From positions 1 through 9,463 of the forward strand of contig JALHDH010000109.1 of NCBI GenBank assembly GCA_022839105.1: 9,463 nt of DNA, in the 5' to 3' direction. The DNA comes from a bacterium (lineage in GTDB: Bacteria > Vulcanimicrobiota > Xenobia > Xenobiales > Xenobiaceae). A program made the translations under genes and the position numbers. The notes below the pieces were generated by a model. The model was given only the letters and a program-made list of their open reading frames with translations, searched no databases and was not told where the DNA came from. Positions 7,079 through 9,463 of the stretch are shown in pieces. Each line of letters opens with the position of its first letter. Within the stretch, counting starts at the first letter, position 1.

Positions 7079-7333
7079 TCATTGGGGCAGGATCGTCCCT
7101 TCCCAGGTCTCCAGGCGCTGCTGGCGGGAGTCGTAGCCCAGAAGCCATCCGCGGGTCGACACGTGGTCGACCACCACGAAGGGTCTGCCTCCGGGATCAT
7201 TGAGAAGGGACACGCCAAAATGGCCCAGAGGCAGGCGGCAACCCTGGACGAGGGCAAGGAGCGTCACGCACATGACGACGCAGACCAGGTTGAGCACCAG
7301 GGTCGATTTCCAGGCCTGGACGAGGGAGCGCAT
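7079..7333 (-). CDS. Small membrane-anchored hypothetical protein (84 aa)
   Basis: 84 aa from ATG 7333, with GGAGGT 10 nt upstream. The N-terminus (RSLVQAWKS) is basic and polar, followed by a hydrophobic segment of about 20 residues (12-30, LVLNLVCVVMCVTLLALVQ). A soluble tail with PFVVVDHVSTRGWLLGYDSR and LETWEGTILPQ follows, suggesting a short beta-rich domain outside the membrane. A Cys follows the hydrophobic stretch (VQGC, residue 32), but the lipobox is poor, so an inner-membrane anchor is more likely than a lipoprotein. No family is recognised. It is divergent from ilvE and upstream of the zinc-ribbon gene in the same direction. The frame continues beyond 7333 across ilvE, but that is a shadow. 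Confidence 0.7.
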   Translation of the reverse strand: MRSLVQAWKSTLVLNLVCVVMCVTLLALVQGCRLPLGHFGVSLLNDPGGRPFVVVDHVSTRGWLLGYDSRQQRLETWEGTILPQ

Positions 7334-7384
7334 GGGGCACTGCACCTCCGGAGTGGAGACTGCTTGAACGCCCGGGGCGAGGAT

Positions 7385-7417
7385 CCCTGCCTCGGGCGCC
7401 GGGAACCCGGGGCAGGG
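7385..7417. repeat. 12-bp inverted repeat in the region upstream of ilvE
   Basis: CCCTGCCTCGGG (7385-7396) pairs with CCCGGGGCAGGG (7406-7417) with one T-G wobble around a 9-nt loop. It lies between the divergent 84-aa gene and ilvE and could fold in either leader RNA. The 11-mer CCCTGCCTCGG of its left arm also occurs at 5200-5210 in another intergenic hairpin. Confidence 0.5.
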
Positions 7418-7454
7418 AGCCGGGATCGGGGCGGAGAAGGCCTGCCCGGTGGTC

Positions 7455-7484
7455 CTCGGGCCGGGCGCGGACTTCGTGCCCGAG
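7455..7484 (+). repeat. 7-bp stem in the ilvE leader region
   Basis: CTCGGGC (7455-7461) pairs exactly with GCCCGAG (7478-7484) around a 16-nt loop, 44 nt before the ilvE start. AGGGTGG (7483-7491 region) follows directly. No regulatory role is shown. Confidence 0.3.
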
Positions 7485-7528
7485 AGGGTGGCCTCAGGGG
7501 TCCTGAAGGTCTTGGCGGAGGGATCGAA

Positions 7529-8431
7529 ATGGGCTTGAAGGTCTGGATCGACGGCCAGTACTACGACAAACAGGAGGCGCGGATCTCGGTCTGGGATCAC
7601 GGCCTGCTCTATGGCGACGGCATCTTCGAAGGCATCCGGGCCTATAACGGGAGGGTCTTCCGGCTCCGGGAGCATCTTGAGCGTCTCTATCGTTCGGCCC
7701 GCTCGGTCCTGATCGAGATCCCGATGAGCCTGGAGGAGATGTCCGAGCAGGTCGTCGACTGTGTGCGCCGCAACGGACTGGTGGATGCGTATATCCGCTT
7801 GCTGGTCACCCGAGGGGTCGGGGATCTGGGCCTGGATCCCAGGAAGTGCACCCGAGCCTCCGTGGTGGTGATCGCCGATCGGATCAGCCTGTATCCGCCT
7901 GAGACCTACCAGTCCGGCCTGAAGCTGGTCGTGGCCGGAACGCGCAAGAACGCCGTCGACGCGCTGAATCCCCGCATCAAGTCGATGAACTACCTCAACA
8001 ATATCCTGGCCAAGATCGAGGCCATCCAGGCCGGGGCCGCCGAATCGGTCATGCTGGATCGCAACGGTTTCGTCACGGAGTGCACTTCCGAGAACCTCTT
8101 CACGGTCCAGCAAGGGGTCCTGTTCACGCCCACGCCGGTGGTGGGCATCCTGGAGGGCATCACCCGCAGGGTGGTGATCGAGATGGCGCGCTCCCGGGGG
8201 TATCGCGTGGAGGAAGCCTTCATGACGACCCACGACCTTTTCATGGCCGACGAGTGCTTCGTGACCGGGACCGGCGCCGAGATCCTGCCAGTCGTCGAAC
8301 TCAGCGGGCGCCCCATCGGGGACGGGCGTCCGGGCGCGCTGACCCGGGAGCTGCTCGAGGCCTATCGGGACCTGACCCGCAGCGAGGGAACCCCGGTCTA
8401 CCCGGAAGGAGACCCTCCCGCCGAAGCCTGA
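7529..8431 (+). CDS. ilvE: Branched-chain amino acid aminotransferase (class IV, PLP)
   Basis: 300 aa from ATG 7529, with GGAGGG (7517-7522) 6 nt upstream. This class IV (fold type IV) aminotransferase transfers the amino group between glutamate and the branched-chain 2-oxo acids, the last step of leucine, isoleucine and valine synthesis and the first of their breakdown. VWDHGLLYGDGIFEGIRAY (21-39) followed by RLREHLERLY is the signature N-terminal block. K151 in RIKSMNYLNN is the PLP-linked lysine. VTECTSENLF (182-191, with E184 near the cofactor ring) and GILEGITRRVVIE (206-218) complete the active site. The tail ADECFVTGTGAEILPV is also typical. D-amino acid transaminase and aminodeoxychorismate lyase share the fold, but the length and motifs favour IlvE. 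The frame is open far upstream (7082), but that part is not coding. No other ilv or leu gene adjoins it. Confidence 0.93.
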   Translation: MGLKVWIDGQYYDKQEARISVWDHGLLYGDGIFEGIRAYNGRVFRLREHLERLYRSARSVLIEIPMSLEEMSEQVVDCVRRNGLVDAYIRLLVTRGVGDLGLDPRKCTRASVVVIADRISLYPPETYQSGLKLVVAGTRKNAVDALNPRIKSMNYLNNILAKIEAIQAGAAESVMLDRNGFVTECTSENLFTVQQGVLFTPTPVVGILEGITRRVVIEMARSRGYRVEEAFMTTHDLFMADECFVTGTGAEILPVVELSGRPIGDGRPGALTRELLEAYRDLTRSEGTPVYPEGDPPAEA

Positions 8432-8462
8432 GTCGGCGGATTTCGAATCGGCCCGATGGCGG

Positions 8463-8490
8463 TTGACACCCGGCCCGCGTGTGCTATAAT
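8463..8490 (+). promoter_or_regulatory. Consensus sigma-70 promoter of the tRNA-Pro gene
   Basis: TTGACA (8463-8468) and TATAAT (8485-8490) both match the consensus perfectly with a 16-nt spacer. TGC directly before the -10 box gives an extended -10 element. The predicted start, around 8497, is about 12 nt before the mature tRNA. This is the clearest promoter in the window. Confidence 0.95.
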
Positions 8491-8508
8491 CCGCCCGTCG
8501 TCTGAAGT

Positions 8509-8585
<77 letters not shown>

Positions 8586-8589
8586 CCTC

Positions 8590-8618
8590 GAGCCGCGGTT
8601 TCCCACCGCGGCTCTTTT
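8590..8618 (+). terminator. Rho-independent terminator of tRNA-Pro
   Basis: GAGCCGCGGT (8590-8599) pairs with ACCGCGGCTC (8605-8614) around a TTCCC loop, followed by TTTT (8615-8618). It begins 4 nt after the tRNA CCA end. Its T-run touches the stop codon of the convergent GNAT gene, whose transcript would carry the same stem without a T-run. Confidence 0.93.
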
Positions 8619-9292
8619 CATTCGGGGGGGGGCTCGGTCTCAGGAGCCTCCGGGACGGTGGCCGGCCGGCCAGGCATCGGCAAGAGGCCCTCCGGTCCGC
8701 ACTGGACGGCGATCTGGTGGCGTTCGATCACGAAGCCCATGCGCTGGGCTACGACCAGGGGACGGCGATTGGCGGCCGTCACCTCGCCGATCAGATAGCG
8801 CAGGCCGTGCCGGAAGGTGAGCCGGGCCGCTTCGCGGACCAGGTGGTGGACCGCCCGGCTTCCCCAGGCCCGGGGTTCCACGGCCAGATCCCGGATCAGG
8901 GCCTGGGGCTCGCCCGTCGAGGCCTCCCGATGACCCAACTCCAGCACCAGATAGCCCAGAAGCTCGCCGCTCCGGGCTTCGACCGCCACCAGGATGCGCA
9001 GGTCGGGATCCGCCCCGAAGGTGCCGACCAGATCCAGGGCCGCCTCATGGGCCCGCTCCTGGACCTGGGAGCTGGGAACATCCCGTGAATCCGGGATGCC
9101 GTGGATCACCGAGCGGATGGCCAGGTCGCGCACCCAGGCCAGGTCTTCGGGCAGGGCCGCACGGACTTCGATTCGGCGGCGCAGCTCTTCTGGCGGGGAC
9201 ACATCCCGAGGCTTCGCCTGGGGAGGCAGCGCCCCTTCCGCAAGCAGGAAAAAGGCCGCAAGAAGGTCTTGACTTTTTCCGGGGTTCTCCAT
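8618..9292 (-). CDS. GNAT family N-acetyltransferase
   Basis: 224 aa from ATG 9292. An upstream in-frame TTG (9391) would add 33 residues with no family resemblance, and neither start has a strong Shine-Dalgarno. Residues about 41-195 form a GNAT fold: IEVRAALPEDLAWVRDLAIR at the start, RILVAVEARSGELLGYLVLEL (99-119) as strands beta2-beta4, and LIRDLAVEPRAWGSRAVHHLV (132-152) as the acetyl-CoA motif A. R-A-W-G-S-R-A here fits the R/Q-x-x-G-x-G/A pattern. N175 and RMGFVIERHQ (184-193) are motif B. The N-terminal 40 residues include a hydrophobic patch (LLAAFFLLAEG), and the C-terminal 25 are Pro/Glu-rich and probably disordered. The substrate is unknown. It is convergent with tRNA-Pro. Confidence 0.88.
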   Translation of the reverse strand: MENPGKSQDLLAAFFLLAEGALPPQAKPRDVSPPEELRRRIEVRAALPEDLAWVRDLAIRSVIHGIPDSRDVPSSQVQERAHEAALDLVGTFGADPDLRILVAVEARSGELLGYLVLELGHREASTGEPQALIRDLAVEPRAWGSRAVHHLVREAARLTFRHGLRYLIGEVTAANRRPLVVAQRMGFVIERHQIAVQCGPEGLLPMPGRPATVPEAPETEPPPE

Positions 9293-9322
9293 AGAATCGT
9301 GGGCACGTCCTGGAACAGCCAG

Positions 9323-9344
9323 ACGGACGGCCGTCCCCGTCCGT
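9323..9344. repeat. Overlapping palindromes upstream of the GNAT gene
   Basis: GGACGGCCGTCC (9325-9336) is a perfect 12-bp palindrome. ACGGACG (9323-9329) also pairs with CGTCCGT (9338-9344). It lies 31-52 nt upstream of the GNAT start codon, in the presumed 5' leader or operator region. The remaining bases 9293-9463 show no gene and no clear promoter. Confidence 0.4.
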
Positions 9345-9463
9345 GGTGACCTCCGACCGGATGGGGTCGGCGCAAACCCTGGCTCTTCCAAGAAGCAAGG
9401 CCACGTTGACCAGAAATAGAGAAGATCGACCGAGGACCTGAGAGCCTGAGCGCCGGACCCCCA

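Noticed and set aside
7483..7500. T-box sequence upstream of ilvE
   Set aside because: Only AGGGTGG matches; the conserved second half (ACCGCG) is absent and no specifier loop was found. Kept only as a low-interest leader observation.
7082..7528. Upstream extension of the ilvE frame
   Set aside because: The extra 149 residues are low-complexity and overlap the 84-aa gene. The ATG at 7529 has an ideal ribosome binding site and matches the family N-terminus.

Overview
This GC-rich bacterial chromosome segment carries ten protein genes, one of them cut by the left edge, and one tRNA gene. It has a housekeeping core (groES-groEL, ilvE, tRNA-Pro) and a run of poorly characterised minus-strand genes. 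No mobile element, CRISPR array or phage gene is visible. Lineage cannot be fixed. The GroEL/GroES sequences read like those of Cyanobacteria, Firmicutes and related groups rather than Proteobacteria. A GapR (DUF2312) gene, a family best known from Alphaproteobacteria, sits nearby. A PilM-like protein indicates a type IV pilus or related machinery. GTG and TTG starts are frequent.

Layout. (1) 1-678, minus: N-terminal 226 codons of a PilM-like actin-fold protein. (2) 679-1114: regulatory region between pilM and groES, with an AT-rich island holding a perfect inverted repeat, a candidate sigma-70 promoter and a CIRCE operator for HrcA. (3) 1115-3132, plus: groES and groEL, ending in two strong hairpins that also separate them from the convergent gene. 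(4) 3218-7333, minus: six codirectional genes. In transcription order these are an 84-aa membrane-anchored protein, a double zinc-ribbon protein, GapR, an unrecognised 300-aa protein, a secreted DUF3616-like beta-propeller, and an RsbT-type ATPase-domain protein with an unusual C-terminal half. Gaps of 49 to 136 nt containing GC-rich hairpins make one uninterrupted operon unlikely. (5) 7334-7528: region between the divergent 84-aa gene and ilvE, rich in hairpins. (6) 7529-8431, plus: branched-chain aminotransferase. (7) 8463-8618, plus: a consensus promoter, tRNA-Pro(CGG) with encoded CCA, and a Rho-independent terminator. (8) 8618-9292, minus: a GNAT acetyltransferase convergent with the tRNA. 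(9) 9293-9463: no gene seen.

The groE pair forms one heat-shock unit repressed through CIRCE. The other genes do not form an obvious pathway. The most noteworthy items are the RsbT-like protein, whose C-terminal half may be a decayed SpoIIE/PP2C-type phosphatase, GapR beside a non-alphaproteobacterial-looking groEL, and a possible pseudoknot or alternative hairpin just downstream of gapR.
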